DNA of 64,000 nucleotides from Metaphire vulgaris (lineage: Eukaryota > Annelida > Clitellata > Crassiclitellata > Megascolecidae), in NCBI GenBank assembly GCA_018105865.1, contig CM030841.1, forward strand, positions 9,123,729 to 9,187,728. The letters are read 5' to 3'. Of this stretch, positions 19,201 through 30,028 are shown one piece after another. A program made the position numbers and the translations under genes. Below the pieces are notes generated by a model, which saw nothing but the letters and a program-made list of their open reading frames with translations, was not told the DNA's origin and made no database searches. The stretch's first letter is position 1, and each line of letters opens with the position of its first letter.

Positions 19201-22200
19201 GTAGCAAAGCATTTATATAGCACCTATATTGTACGAGCAATTAGATGCGCTCCCATTATGATCGCTTTGAATTTCTTATGTAGCAACGACGATCAATGCT
19301 GGTACTCATGATAAGTTTATAAACATTATTGAAGCATTTGCTTTTGTATCTATTTCTGAAACACCTTGTGAAATTTTGCACTGATGAAGTAATCAGTGTG
19401 CAGTGCATTGTTTAAATTCAGGGAACCAGTGTGTTGTCACCTTCGTTTCCAATCGGCATTTGGATGGTCATTGCTGTTTGGGTTTGGCTTAATTCACCCA
19501 CAAAAATTTTGGAGAATCATCCCGTCTTGTTTTCTATGACGTTTGGCATGGTGTCATCGAAGCTGAGCAATAAACTAGTGGTGAGCACTTTTGATTTTGC
19601 TTACTGATTGAGATTATTGTTTTCAGTGATTTGTGTTTCGAATTGAATTCTTGTTGGCACGAAATGCACTGAGAGACTCGCAAACATTTTCAAGCAATTT
19701 AACAGTTTTTAGTTGCAGTTTGGAAACTTGTGAATCAGAATGTAAAAACAAAGTTTATTGTAACTGCCGTGCGATCAGACTCAATGTCATGCTTGTCACA
19801 TTTAATTTCAGTAGGCCATCAAGCGGTTAGCTTTAAACTGTTAATCATTCTAAGGAGAAACCCTCAAGATTTCTTTAAAAATTCGTTTAAACCTTCAATT
19901 GACAAGGAATTATTTGAACATTACGATCAGAAAACCATCAAATTTAATGTAAATAAATAAAGCTAAGTTAGATAAAAATTCAAAAAAGGGCTGATTCTAG
20001 GCATCTCTGCCTTATACATTCCTCTTAGTGCAATGGTTCTCAAACTAGGGTCTGTGGTCCCATGGGGGACTGCCAAGCAACTTCAGGGGACAGTAAAGGG
20101 ATTACCTTCTCAAGATATCTCACCAACACCTCAGAGCACAAAACATAGCAATGGCTCTAAGAGTGCTGATTCCATTTCCAAGAACATTTGTGACGGAGGA
20201 TTTGCAATTTTCTGATTAAATAATTCGCCGCTAGATATTTTCAAAACATGGCTTTTTGACTAGCTACTTAGTTTAATTTTGTTTACAGTTAATTTAAAAT
20301 TCAAATTTCATGAGTTCTGCGAGTCATAAAAAAAATTTCTAGGGGACCACCACGCAAGAAATCCTAAAACGTTAGAGAACTGCTGTCTTAGTGGATTATT
20401 TAATTTATTTGGTAAATTGAGTAAGATTGTACATAGTATGAAAAATCATTGTAAAAATATTTTTGCTACACTTCAAGCTATAGATTACCAGTATATTTTT
20501 GTTTTTGTTTTGTTATTTGAGGTAGAAATCATTTGCTATAAAAGCCTTGTATGAAAATATGTCTATTCTTAAGAGTTCATTTCTGTGTGACATATCTGAA
20601 CATGCCATATTATCTAAGGTACAATACACAGCCAAGCATAATACACACCCCGATTTTCGAGATTTATCGTAATGCAAGAATATTTAAAACATACGTATAA
20701 TAGGTACGTGAAATTTCGGCTGAGAAGTGTAACCTTCACAATGTATCAAAGACCTTAAAACTTTCAAACTACACAGAGTTGGCTTCTATTCTCAATTTTA
20801 CTTTACATAAAAGAACCAGCAACTAATGAAGAACTATTGAGTAGAATGGGAAAGAGAATGAACCTGATGAAAGAGATTGCTAAGAGGAAATCACAGTATC
20901 CTGCACATATTATGCAAGGATCATGCACAGAACAAGCGCTGAATGGCTTGGAAGGGAAATACGAAGGAAATGGAACAAAAGGACAATCTCAAAGAATGTG
21001 GCTGGAGGACAAAAAACTGGACTGGCATAGAAAATTATGAGAAAATGAAAAGAATGGCTGAAGATCAAGGCATCTGGCAACAAAATCATGACTGCCAATC
21101 TTCACCTCGAAGATGGCAGACCATCATGATGATGAAAAGAACCAGTGGCCAACTCTACCACTTGAAGTCACACATTTTGGGGTAGTGGTATCATTAGCAC
21201 ATAGCCAGTGAAGGCGGCTGTAGCATCACCGCTTGACCATGGTCACATGATATCTGCATTGGTTTGTGAGATGATGACCCTTGGTACTTTGTTCCCTTGG
21301 TTCTGAGGAGGGAACAGGAGGCTCAATGTCTCAGAACTAGGCACCGGTGCGGTATTTCTTTTATTAGGCAAGTGGTCACAATCAATGCTACATAAAATTT
21401 ACTGAAATTTAAGAGATTTAGGCTGTATTATAGAATTAACTAACAAAATTCACATTACAGATATTAGAATATTGAACAATGATTTTATTAAATGAATATA
21501 AATTGCTTCCGTTTGATGAGTCGATAATCTAGTGGTCCATACAAGTGAGTAGTATTTGGCTGAAAAGCAGAGAAAAATTTATTCCTATGCAATATACACA
21601 CCCAGACTTTTCAGCAATTTTTTAAAGGAAAAAAGTGCATATTATACCTGAGATAATATGGTAATTAAAACAAATAATGTACACAGATAGCATGCATCAG
21701 CATATAACTACACATAACAATCAGTGAAAAAACACTTCCTGCTTATCTTGCTCATTCATGCATACAATTATCCAGTCAATGACATTGCACGTGGCAAAAT
21801 CCATATAATTGCTGAGTGTATTTGCATGTGGGTGAACTGAGAGTTTTGTTTTTATTATAGAATAATTTCTCATAGAAGAATTTGAGGTCGGTATTTTCTT
21901 CAGTGGCTGATTGATTGCCCATTGATTTGATGTTGATTTTCTCCTGTAGGTGTCTCACATGTCTCGTAGTGAAATGGAGATAATGGATTCTTGTCTCGTT
22001 GGACCTTTGTTATTGCTTTTAAATCAATATCTGAGGCTTACGGATGACTACGTGGCCATGTGGCTTTGCTTTGTAAGTCAATGGCTTTGGTTTAATTTCT
22101 GCATTTTCAGTGATATGAAGGATTTACTATATTTGATTTTTATTTATATAAAAAGTGGTAAGATTTGTTGTAATGTTATCACCGACATGTCTTCATCGCA

Positions 22201-23332
22201 TGACTGCTGCGCTGCTTTTATTTCCAGATCGCGTAACATAATGTAGCGTAACTTAACAAAGACACTTTTGTTTCTTTGATATTTGCTGAGTGTAAAGTAA
22301 AGTAATTGTAGGTCATTGAAAGATGCATTTAGATGTGTGTCAGTTCAAGGATGATTGGCAAGTCCAGATTATGCTCTCACTGGTATTGAGGCAGCCTAGT
22401 TCAGGACACAGGATGATGAATAGCAGCATCTATTATTGTATATCCTGCCTTAAATATATTATGACTTGGATAGACGGAAGTGATCCAGGTCTATTTCTGC
22501 ATGTAACATGTTGCCAGTTCTTTTTTAAAATTGAAGAGTGCATTGTATGAAGGTGTAGACTGTCATTCTACTGGCCCAGGATGCATTGAACCATTATCAG
22601 AGATAGCCATTTGCAGCAGATGACCTTTCTAATCTCCAACTGCTCTCATGCTCTCCCTCATATTATCATCTAGTTCCAGACCACTGGTCTGATAATTACT
22701 GCATTAATTTAGATTAGAATTTAACTTTATTTTAATGATTTAGTACAAATTGTATTTGCAATCTTTGCAAAAAGTTCTCTAGAAAATGTACATGCTGCTT
22801 TTATGAATGTATCGGTTGTCTATGTTAAAACATGGCTTCTGAGGCTGATACATTGAACTGGGAGAATAGTGATAAATGATAAAACATCTTGGATGAATAA
22901 AATTACACCAAATTTGATGGCAGTTTTATGGACAACAGCAGACATGTTAATTTATTAGTTGTTACTTACCAGGTTATTATGTTATATAATATTTATGGCG
23001 AGTCAACCATTTGCTAAGAGGTTATTTATTTTTATTTTAAACAATTTGAGAGTTCAGAATTTCTTACTGTGAATTTCGATGCTGTTGCCGATGCATTAAT
23101 TTCTTTTTTTCTTTTTACTTTTTAATATCATTTTTAAATGTGTTTTCTGCAGATTTTCTGCACAGTTGACCTACTCAGGTATGCCATCAATGTCTGCACT
23201 GCCATCTGCAATTACATGAATATTCATTGCTTCAGCATTCAGCCAGTGCCATCGAAGGCCTCGTCATCATCCACGACTCATAAAAACGGAGGTGATCTAG
23301 CGCATCTTTCTTCCGAACATTCCACTCATTGA
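7294..23332 (+). CDS. CEPT1: Choline/ethanolamine phosphotransferase (CEPT1/CHPT1 family), 8 exons, one exon disrupted
   Basis: Exons: 7294-7557, about 12290-12435 (broken), 15788-15929, 16711-16795, 17403-17537, 19422-19580, 21950-22072, 23153-23332. This integral membrane enzyme of the ER/Golgi transfers phosphocholine or phosphoethanolamine from the CDP-alcohol to diacylglycerol, the last step of the Kennedy pathway. Exon 1 gives MSTTEKPTRASS then QLERLANHKYSASGVSALEP and LQPYWRWLVEQIPLWWAPN, typical of the N terminus. Later exons give GTCMTVQLG, MAHWQTFCSGTLQFG, FFDVTEAQI, GGVGKNGSTVAGTSVLSP, KLSNKLVVSHMSRSEM and the final membrane segment. Phases agree from exon 2 to the stop. The ATG at 7294 follows CGCA and opens the conserved N terminus. 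The exon that must carry the CDP-alcohol motif contains a stop and a likely frameshift, so the locus may be a pseudogene, or the assembly may be wrong there. CEPT1 versus CHPT1 cannot be decided. Confidence 0.88.
8598..8680. repeat. 40-bp tandem duplication
   Basis: The unit beginning AAAATCTTCTATGTTCTTCC and ending in CTTAAATTAGT occurs twice head to tail in intron 1 of the phosphotransferase gene. The two copies look identical, so the duplication is recent. Confidence 0.9.
10310..10760 (+). mobile_element. Possible LTR-retrotransposon LTR relic
   Basis: A GC-richer island sits in an AT-rich intron. It begins TGTTAGATTGGTGG and runs to GTTTGGTGACGTCGAACGG, a junction resembling an LTR end plus primer-binding site in Gypsy-like elements. 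No second LTR, gag or pol is seen nearby, so this could be a solo LTR or something else. Confidence 0.3.
10970..11935 (+). repeat. Two diverged copies of a segment about 600-700 bp apart
   Basis: Both copies share TAATGCCACATCATTTGTGG, a GTGTGTGTG run, GTACCTGCAGGG and ATCTGGTGATGACCAATTTT, in the same order. One spans about 10970-11210 and the other about 11645-11935. The second ends in TTTTTTTGCTTGTCAG, the module shared by many small elements in this window. Confidence 0.7.
12290..12435 (+). pseudogene. CEPT1: Disrupted exon with the CDP-alcohol phosphotransferase motif
   Basis: The frame from 12345 reads DIDGKQARQDNVHRL, then TAG at 12390-12392, then IGELFDHGCDALSI and a GTAAT donor. The family motif is DGx2ARx8Gx3Dx3D. 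Here nine codons, counting the stop, separate AR from G, one more than the invariant eight; omitting TAG restores the spacing. Just upstream another frame reads PFLYQTL, matching the family's LFIYQSL, so a one-base shift lies between it and NDIDGK. The exon joins correctly in phase to the next one (ATT G + TA gives Val). If the stop is real, the active-site loop is cut. The left border is uncertain: an acceptor at 12335-12336 is possible but would drop the preceding membrane segment. Confidence 0.7.
13058..13210 (+). pseudogene. hAT-type transposase C-terminal relic
   Basis: The frame reads TYLCEQTFSVMKLKKNILR, then a frameshift, then SVLKVATSELPQNMNKIVNL. This is the C-terminal dimerisation end of hAT transposases of the ZBED5/SCAND3/GTF2I-repeat type (consensus CEQxFSxM). 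The relic is broken and lacks the upstream catalytic part. It lies in an intron of the phosphotransferase gene. Confidence 0.72.
13309..14360 (+). repeat. Three-copy satellite-like tandem array, unit about 350-360 bp
   Basis: GGCTATATAGAAG followed by CTACAAAGATGTGG (GTACAAAG in copy 2) recurs near 13309, 13669 and 14021. Each copy also carries CATCCGTCC or CATCCATCC, TTGGGCCCACCCTACAGGCC, ATTCAGTTGTGACC-like text and CACCAGGCACCCGTT. Copies 2 and 3 are closer to each other than to copy 1. Open frames across the array differ between copies, so it is not coding. Confidence 0.88.
14399..14520. repeat. (ACAT)n tetranucleotide microsatellite
   Basis: A tetranucleotide CATA run with a few TAAATAC interruptions lies between the three-copy array and the piggyBac fragment. 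Confidence 0.95.
14555..15190 (-). mobile_element. piggyBac element fragment with transposase N terminus
   Basis: On the minus strand the N-terminal frame begins MATRKRAPVLSNEEIRRMME and ends ESDGD-stop. After a one-base shift it resumes as SVFDSESEVEDSGAESD and continues to WGDVPRRPPTTVPFTGTPG. An acidic N terminus followed by the PxFTGxPG segment is characteristic of piggyBac transposases. The element's outer end is CCCGTTACAGGGGTTCG directly against TTAA (15187-15190), the piggyBac target site. The catalytic DDD domain is missing and no left terminus is seen, so it is truncated and immobile. After FTGTPG the sequence runs straight into two histone-type stem-loops. Confidence 0.75.
14586..14636 (-). 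promoter_or_regulatory. Two tandem histone-mRNA-type 3' stem-loops
   Basis: On the minus strand GGCCCTTTTCAGGGCC occurs twice, at 14617-14632 and 14590-14605. Each is a 6-bp stem with a TTTC tetraloop. The first is flanked by CCAAAC and ACCAAA, matching the metazoan replication-dependent histone 3' signal bound by SLBP. A purine-rich GAAAAGGAAGAACGA lies about 12 nt beyond the second loop, where a histone downstream element is expected. No histone coding sequence is seen upstream. Confidence 0.65.
16172..16266. repeat. (TAA)n and (GATA)n compound microsatellite
   Basis: A TAA run passes directly into a GATA tetranucleotide run in the intron after the HWQTFCSGTLQFG exon. Confidence 0.95.
17695..18499. 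mobile_element. pogo/Tigger-like TIR element, about 800 bp
   Basis: The left end TACAGTAGAACCTCGTTATA is mirrored by TATAACGAGGTTCTACTGTA at the right. These TIRs and the TA flanks are typical of pogo/Tigger (Tc1-mariner superfamily) elements. There is no transposase frame, so it is non-autonomous. CACAGCTTGTATA occurs both inside (about 17873) and just outside the right end (about 18503), hinting at a rearranged or nested copy. Confidence 0.75.
18633..18930 (+). repeat. Copy A of a roughly 290-bp intronic repeat
   Basis: About 90 percent similar by eye to 21432-21722. Shared landmarks are GAATTAACTAACAAAA, ACAATGATTTTATTAAATG, CCAGACTTTTCAGCAATTTT and ACAGATAGCATGCATCAGCA. The copies flank the GTSVLSP exon of the phosphotransferase gene. 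Confidence 0.85.
20031..20385. mobile_element. hAT-like MITE, 8-bp target duplication
   Basis: The ends are CAATGGTTCTCAAACT and GTTAGAGAACTGCTG, a hAT-type TIR. A perfect 8-bp direct repeat TCTTAGTG flanks it. No coding capacity. Confidence 0.85.
20837..21185 (+). pseudogene. LINE endonuclease-reverse transcriptase C-terminal relic
   Basis: Two overlapping frames give NGLEGKYEGNGTKGQSQRMW followed by YEKMKRMAEDQGIWQ. This is the degenerate form of the LEGKIxGKRxRGRPxxxW and YxxLxRxAxDRxxW tail common at the end of non-LTR reverse transcriptases. It is a frameshifted fragment. Confidence 0.6.
21432..21722 (+). repeat. Copy B of the roughly 290-bp intronic repeat
   Basis: Partner of 18633-18930, in the same orientation and 2.8 kb downstream. 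It starts at the same TAGAATTAACTAAC and stops in the same ACACATAACAATC, so the boundaries coincide. This points to an interspersed element or a local duplication. Confidence 0.85.
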
Positions 23333-25700
23333 GCCGCGCATTCCACGTCGAAATAAAAATTGCAAAGACGTCAACGATTGCTTCTAGGTTTTAAATATTC
23401 GAATATCTCTGTGGTTAGAGGATTTCTTTTGGCACATAGTTTTATTGCTATTCATATCAGGTGTTCTAATTGATAATTATGCGTGTTATAAACTCATGAC
23501 AGGCTTGTGTGTTGTAGTCATTGTGTGTGTTTTGTCAGATATTGCTGCTGCTTGTATCTTAAATTTTCAGAATTCTTAAGGGTTTTATACTTGTTAGTTT
23601 TTGATGTATTAGTTATCTGCAAGACGAATGAACTATAAGATTGATGTTTTGTGATAATATTTGTTTATAAATTTTCGGTTGGTGTAATTTGGCTCTATTT
23701 AAATGTGTTTTTATTACAGTGTTTTAGTTTTTTCACCTTTAAAATATTTGTTATAATGTTTAATAACAGCTTTGCTTTTATAAAGAATGTGCATTGCTTG
23801 CAAGTCTATGGCTTGATCATTTGATGCAAAGTGCTTTATCATTCATAACTGCATTGATTGCCTAAATATGTTTTGGTCTTTCCTTGTATTGTAATATCCT
23901 AACCATGATGGCCCTTTGGATTTGGCACCTAAGAATAAGTAGCTACTGCAGTACTACTTTTAATAGTGTTATATAATTTTACAAGATTTTACTTACTTAT
24001 TTGTGAGAAACTGTGTGACCTGGTCTCAATATGGCTAGTCAGATGGAACCAGGAACTGAAAGTTATAATTATCGACTATCGAATTTGTTTTTTTTAATGG
24101 AAAAGACATGCATTTTTATCTTAGATAATTATTGCTGTTTGTTAATATTCAAACATTTGGTACTTGTCATAGTCTCATCATTTGATTGGAAATAATTATT
24201 TCATTAACATATTACTTGTATTTTTGAGATTTTGACAAAATATTTAAATATTATTTTGAATTGATACTTATCTTCGTGTTTCTGAGAGTGGTGTGGTTAA
24301 TTGAATAGCATCATCTGTGCCCAAGAAGTAAAAAAATAATTATAAATGTTAAATATTAATGACAATTAAAGAGTACAGGACGAGAAAAATGGATTAGGAA
24401 ACAATTTTATTTATATAGGCCTATTGCATTTATACTTAATATATGTTATAAATTAATAGATTGGTTGACATTTAATATATTGATATACAATTGATATCCG
24501 TTGAAGACTCCAATACGAGTAGAAATTCATTTCTAGCTCTGTTTTGGGAAATTTTTGACTGTAAATGATTTTGTTGTTATTATTTATGTAAACATTTTTC
24601 ATTATTGAAGTTTGTGTTTGGTAATCAGTTTCTTTTGTTGTCCAGTATAGGTATATGAGGGAAATAGTTAATTTTATAACTGACTGGTTAACCATTCATT
24701 TTTCCCATAGCTATTTTAAGATAGATTTTTAGAGGTCAAACCCCCTTGGCTGCCAACAAAACATTTTTAACTTGCTTTTCCATACATTTTCATTTTGGGA
24801 TGTGATTTTTGGGGTCACCCCCCTTGGCTGGTTGCCAACGGAAAAATTTCAAAGTGCTATAGAAAATAGAAAAAATGTAAAGGTGTCAGGAAGGTGTCAA
24901 CCTTTTTTTGCTTTTCAGCTTCTAAAAATGTCAAGATTTTTCAAAATTTAGTCAAAATCGAAACCAAAACCCCCCTTCCGGAAATCCTGGCTGCATCACT
25001 GGATAGACTAAACACCTAAGAATAAGCAGCTACTGTGGTACTACTCAAAAGTGCTATATAAATCCACACGATTTTACTTACTTATAGGTAAATATTTCAA
25101 GTGAGTTTCATTTGTAGGTTTTTGTCTCAAATGCAGTATAATAGTGACATAATAAAGGTAAATAATTATTATTTATTCATTTAGTTTATTTTTGACAACA
25201 ACAGAACAGGATAAAAATGTTTCATTAATCAAAACCTATGCATAGAACTAACTAAAGCAGAATTATCAAACACATAGGCTGTAACCCTGAAGTTATACAA
25301 ATTTTGTTGCAAAATTTTGCAGCTTTCCAGAATATGCACACAATTGCTGTTACTGACAAATCTTTTCGTGGATGCTAACAGAAATTACCGAGTTGCACTT
25401 TTTAAAAATATATGCATACTTGGACTTTTGTAACCAAACACATGGATGACCATTATTTCACTTGTTGACTGAGGAAATATTTCTGACTTGTGACAAAAAA
25501 TATGTGGACGTCGGAGCCACAAACAAGAAAAATATAATCAAAGGTCTTTGTTGCCTACAGTAGTAGTAGTAGTAGACTTCTTTAGCGCCATTGTAGTAGT
25601 ACATCTGCACCAGTCGATAGTGAAAAAAGTTCTCAGGAAAAAGTTCTCAGCGTCTAAGATCTCCCGCCCCCTCAAGTTTAGTTTGCTTCTCAGTGTGTAC

Positions 25701-25879
25701 CAGTGGCGGTTCCACCGGGGGGCCCGTGCCCCCTATTGAGTGCCTGGCCCCCCAGTGCCCCCCAGTTGGGACCCTATACTTAATGCTACATACATTAAAC
25801 AACAAATGGTTGGCCTCCATGATTAGAAGTTGCCACCCCAACGCCCCCTCCCACTTGCCAAATCCTAGAGCCGCCACTG
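25701..25879. mobile_element. hAT-like MITE (GGCGGTTCC family A), perfect 8-bp target duplication
   Basis: CAGTGGCGGTTCCACC at the left and CTAGAGCCGCCACTG at the right form the TIR. The flanks are GTGTGTAC on both sides. The interior (TGAGTGCCTGGCCCC, CTTAATGCTACATA, TTGCCACCCCAACG) matches 50539-50727 and 61589-61776 in inverse orientation, plus the partial copy at 5858. Confidence 0.92.
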
Positions 25880-26374
25880 GTGTGTACGGAGATGACAATT
25901 TCTCACAATTCCTCGCCCCCCAAACCACGTCCTACCCTTTGCCACCCTGACCTGCCATAAATTCCCCATGACACAGGAGAGTGTATGCAGCGCTGCCTGG
26001 ATGTAGGCCCTATTTTTGTGTTAATGTATTTTATTCTCATCTTTGCCTTGCATTTATTTGTAATAATCGGTAGGTCTTGTGAAAGAGAGTGCCAGTCACT
26101 GGAATAAATAGAACTCTGACTTCGTCTACTAACTCATTCACTGGCGTAAACTTGGATGATGAGGTGGCGGCCAAAGCCCTATATGCCTTCCCCCTTGCCT
26201 ATGGTAGTCTCTCAAAAAGTGGGCGGGGGGGCTCGAGACTAGAAGCCAAAATAGAAGTTTACTCCTATGGACTCATTGCAAGTATATAACTAAACTTATT
26301 CTTCTATTAATGAATCTGTTCAAGTTATGCGCTTAACACAAAAGATATCCGTATAAACTGCCTAAAACCTGCTA

Positions 26375-26377
<3 letters not shown>

Positions 26378-26432
<55 letters not shown>
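26378..26432. repeat. (TTA)n microsatellite
   Basis: An uninterrupted ATT/TTA run in intergenic DNA. Confidence 0.95.
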
Positions 26433-26434
<2 letters not shown>

Positions 26435-27039
26435 GCGATCGTATGAACAGGCCTAGGAGGCGGAGTCGGTGGATTATCGTTTAACGAATACGTTTCATCG
26501 GAAGATTCGAAGCCACTGTCCGTAAGCCTTGTTTTTGCCGACAAAATTGCTGAAACGTAAGACATCTCGAATTCAATATATGCTCAGTAGGTCTTACCCT
26601 AAGGTCTTTGCACGCGCCTACGCGTAGGCCTGTATCTTTAAGATTTACTTTAATTATAACCGTTGATGTGCTTTCCTTGCACATACCGGTAATATTAACT
26701 CGTAGTCTACTGTAGGCTATATCAACAGAATAAAACAGGGTCGGTCTGTTCAATACTTATAAGCCAGAAAGGAAGGTCTGGGGAAGAGAAAGGAAAATCT
26801 AAGATTTGCATTCCACGTTAGCCATGGGTGAAGTAGGCCTACTGAAGTAGCGAGCAGGCAAGCAATATACACACAAAACATAGAGAACCCAGATATTTAT
26901 TTACCCAAAGGTCGTCAAAAAGGCGACGTTAGAAAACAGATAATGACGTCGCCCCAAGTTTCACCAAACAAATTTAGGTGGCGGGCCAGATTAACTGACC
27001 TCGCGGACCGGATGTTGCCCGCGAGACGTGTCATAATCA

Positions 27040-27113
27040 ACACGATTCATTTCCAGAGAATAGGCCGGCAGACAGGGGTCGTGAGATCCAGGACCGCGGA
27101 GAGAAGCCGTCGG
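27040..27113 (+). other. Possible non-coding first exon with GTGAGT donor
   Basis: A CpG-containing, GC-rich stretch ends GAGAAGCCGTCG followed by GTGAGTCAAC, a good splice donor. A similar GC-rich stretch near 29200-29340 ends in GTAAGT. These could be untranslated exons of an unseen plus-strand transcript. No protein homology supports this. Confidence 0.2.
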
Positions 27114-27560
27114 TGAGTCAACTGCTAATTCGAAACTAATGCGTATTTAGAGTGTAGGGCCTATCCCTGGGTCACATAACGGCTTTCGTGCGGCTTCTAG
27201 GCCTATGTGGTCCAAATAGATTTAGACATAACTGCCCTTTTCAATCAGAATTAGACAAAGATTTATTTAGCTGGCCTTTAGAATCAGATGATAATAATAT
27301 ATAGTTTGCTGTCAGGTTTTTAAATTAAAATTTAAGATCAGGTCAAAACTTTAAAATCTGTAGCAATATTTTTCTAGGTTATAGGCCTATATGCACTTTC
27401 TTCAAATCATCTGCATGCTTATCACATGCATTATCTCTTACTGAAATACCAAGAATCTGTAGATTGCATCTTGGAGCCGAGATTACATAAACCTGCAAGA
27501 CTAGAAACAAGCGACAACAGTAATTAGTAGGAAAAATTAAGAGTCGGCCGAAATTGCAAG

Positions 27561-27733
27561 CAGGGGCGTAGCCAGGAATTTGATTGGGGGTGGTGGGGTA
27601 TAATGTGATTTGAGGGGGTACACATCTCAAAAGCTTTGAAAATCTTTAAAAAAACATTTAAAAAATTAAGGTAATCTGATTTTGAGGGGTTTATATAGGC
27701 CTACCGCTATATCCTCCAGTCGCTACGCCCCTG
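27561..27733. mobile_element. hAT-like MITE, GGCGTAGCC family
   Basis: The termini are CAGGGGCGTAGCCAGG and GTCGCTACGCCCCTG. The flanks ATTGCAAG and ATTACAAG are an 8-bp target duplication with one mismatch. No coding capacity. Confidence 0.88.
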
Positions 27734-28046
27734 ATTACAAGTAGGCTATTGAAATGAGAATTATGTGCGTGTACCTAATGAACTTCTAGACATCGTTATC
27801 GATCGATGGCTGCTCCTCAGTTGATTGGACGAGCTATTCTCAGCAATCGGCATAAATGAATTTCCTGAAATTGTTCATTAGTCATCACATTAAATTATTA
27901 GTCATCGAGATGGCAGACGATGCTACTATAATTCTATAATAATATTATGCTACCGTTACCACATATAGTTTCATGTTGAACGACGATATAGGCTATTTAA
28001 CTATAGTGCTAGTCAAGATTTAATGCAAAAGCGATATTCTACAATA

Positions 28047-28285
28047 CAGGCCCGTAGGAAGTGGGGGTGCATGAGGTGCAGGTGCATCCCTGGTAAAATT
28101 AGGAGGTGCACTGCACCCCTGGAAGATGAAGCTGTTTTTGCTTGTCAGGATTTTATAAAAGAAGGTAAAGATAAAGGAAGGGTGATGACCCTTTTTGCTT
28201 GTCAGAGGTTTATGATAATTGTTGATTTTTTCCTACGCCCCTGAAAAAATGCACCCCTGCAAAAAAATTCGTTCCGACGTGCCTG
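28047..28285. mobile_element. Small TIR element with two TTGCTTGTCAG modules
   Basis: The ends are CAGGCCCGTAGGAA and TTCCGACGTGCCTG. The interior has TTTTTGCTTGTCAGG near 28135 and again near 28191. A short frame across it has no known match and is a shadow. Confidence 0.72.
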
Positions 28286-28450
28286 CAACAATCAATATGG
28301 CCAAAGAAAATTATTAATACTGCATGCAAAATACTCTGTGATTCCTTCTTTCCAAAATTGGAGATAACCAAAAAAATTCACAAAGAAGATGTGCCTGAGA
28401 TGAATTCAAAGTCTTATAGAGGAAAACAATATGGTCTACAGTATTGTGAG

Positions 28451-28452
<2 letters not shown>

Positions 28453-28543
<91 letters not shown>
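28453..28543. repeat. (TA)n microsatellite, about 45 units
   Basis: A long perfect TA run. The apparent alternating Tyr-Ile open frames on both strands are artefacts of it. Confidence 0.97.
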
Positions 28544-28546
<3 letters not shown>

Positions 28547-28708
28547 CCTAACATCGAAAATGAGAACGTGAATTTTATGGCGAAATGTGGGGTGACCTTC
28601 TTTCGTCAGCACCAAAGGAACAAACGCTGTCTTCAAAACTTTAAAAATTTCTCGTATTAAAATTTCAACCCAAATTCAGCCCAAATTCGCCCAAAACCTG
28701 TTGGGAAT

Positions 28709-28940
28709 CAGAGGCGTAGCGTCCCAATGGCTACTATTGGCTCTAGCCATAGGCGGCACATGTGGATGGGGCGGCAAATTGAGCGGTGATGGCATTTTTT
28801 TGCTTGTCAGGGCATTTCATAATTTCATATAGCTGGTGATCTTTTTTATTTATTTTTTGCTTGTCAGGCATAAGAACAGCAGGTTGGGGCGGCATTTTTT
28901 TCAGGAGCCATGGGCGGCACAAGACCACGCTACGCCACTG
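28709..28940. mobile_element. hAT-like MITE, GGCGTAGCG family, with two internal modules
   Basis: The ends are CAGAGGCGTAGCGTCC and CCACGCTACGCCACTG. The flanks TTGGGAAT and TTGGGAAG form an 8-bp duplication with one mismatch. TTTTTTGCTTGTCAG occurs at about 28796 and 28856. Confidence 0.9.
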
Positions 28941-29415
28941 TTGGGAAGCGGGAACCCTTTGCATTATTTAGTAGGGCCTAGTTGAGTGACTGAGCTCGTA
29001 TTTAGTTGAAACACGAAGTATGACCATGTCTTGGGCTTAATTGGCTAATTTTGATATCTGTGTTTATGTCTCTATTTCTTCTCTTCCCTACTTTATTTCA
29101 TCCTGCTCCAACAACGACTGTCCGGGGTTTCTAGGTAGCCTAATAGCCTCCATAGCACTGAAATCTTCTCATATGCAGGTCCTATGGATTCCGCTTTTCT
29201 TTTTAAAAAATACGCAGGTGACTGACTGACCAGAAGACGTGGAGCCGCAGGAGTCTTCGCGTCGATCAAAACGACTTTCGCTCGACTCCAACAATGACTG
29301 CAACGACTGACGAACGCTGCCGACACCTTGCGACGACGGTGTAAGTCTATCTGTAAATCCACAATTAATTACACCTACAGTTCACACTTTGTAGGCGCAT
29401 CAATACAACTGGAAC

Positions 29416-29505
<90 letters not shown>

Positions 29506-29620
29506 CATCACCATCATCATCACCATCATCTTCTTCTTCTTCTTCATCACCACCACCACCACCACCATCATCATCATCGTCGTCGTCACCGGACCCGTCG
29601 TCGTCGTCATCATCGTCATG
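29416..29620. repeat. (CAT)n-rich compound microsatellite
   Basis: CAT triplets with CAC, CTT and CGT interruptions. The long poly-Ser and poly-Met frames here are artefacts. Confidence 0.95.
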
Positions 29621-29703
29621 ATCATGCTACAAGTATTGCTGTGCCTTGACACGTCACCGGCGAAAGGCTGTGAAGCTGATATGCATCCGTCTACCAACTA
29701 CCA

Positions 29704-30028
29704 CAGTGGCGTAGCCAAAGGGGATTTGAGGGTTAAAACCCGCCTTGGCTACCGACGAAAAAATTTTAAAATGTGTTTGCATACATTTTTTTATTTTCGG
29801 ACGCGGTTTTGGGGGCCAAAACCCCTCTTGGCTGCCGACCCAAAATAATTTATAAGCGCTATAGAATGTAAATATGTAAGGTGACGACCTTTTTTGATTG
29901 TCAGCACATCTGCAAAGGAAAAAAGTACAAGAGGAAAGACGAGTATGATCTTTTATTATTGCTTGTCAAGATTTTTCGAAGTTGGTTATGATCAACCCCC
30001 CTATCCGGAAATTCTGACTACGACACTG
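29704..30028. mobile_element. hAT-like MITE, GGCGTAGCC family, perfect 8-bp target duplication
   Basis: The ends are CAGTGGCGTAGCCAAA and TGACTACGACACTG, with AACTACCA on both sides. Module copies lie near 29890 (TTTTTTGATTGTCAG) and 29960 (TTGCTTGTCAAG). It also contains GGCTACCGACG and GGCTGCCGACC arms. Confidence 0.9.

Noticed and set aside
28358..28660. Open frame with a long alternating Tyr-Ile stretch
   Set aside because: It is the translation of a TA microsatellite, open in both strands; no protein-like flanks.
29328..29697. Poly-Ser and poly-Met frames of about 100 residues
   Set aside because: Translation of a CAT-rich microsatellite; no homology outside the repeat.
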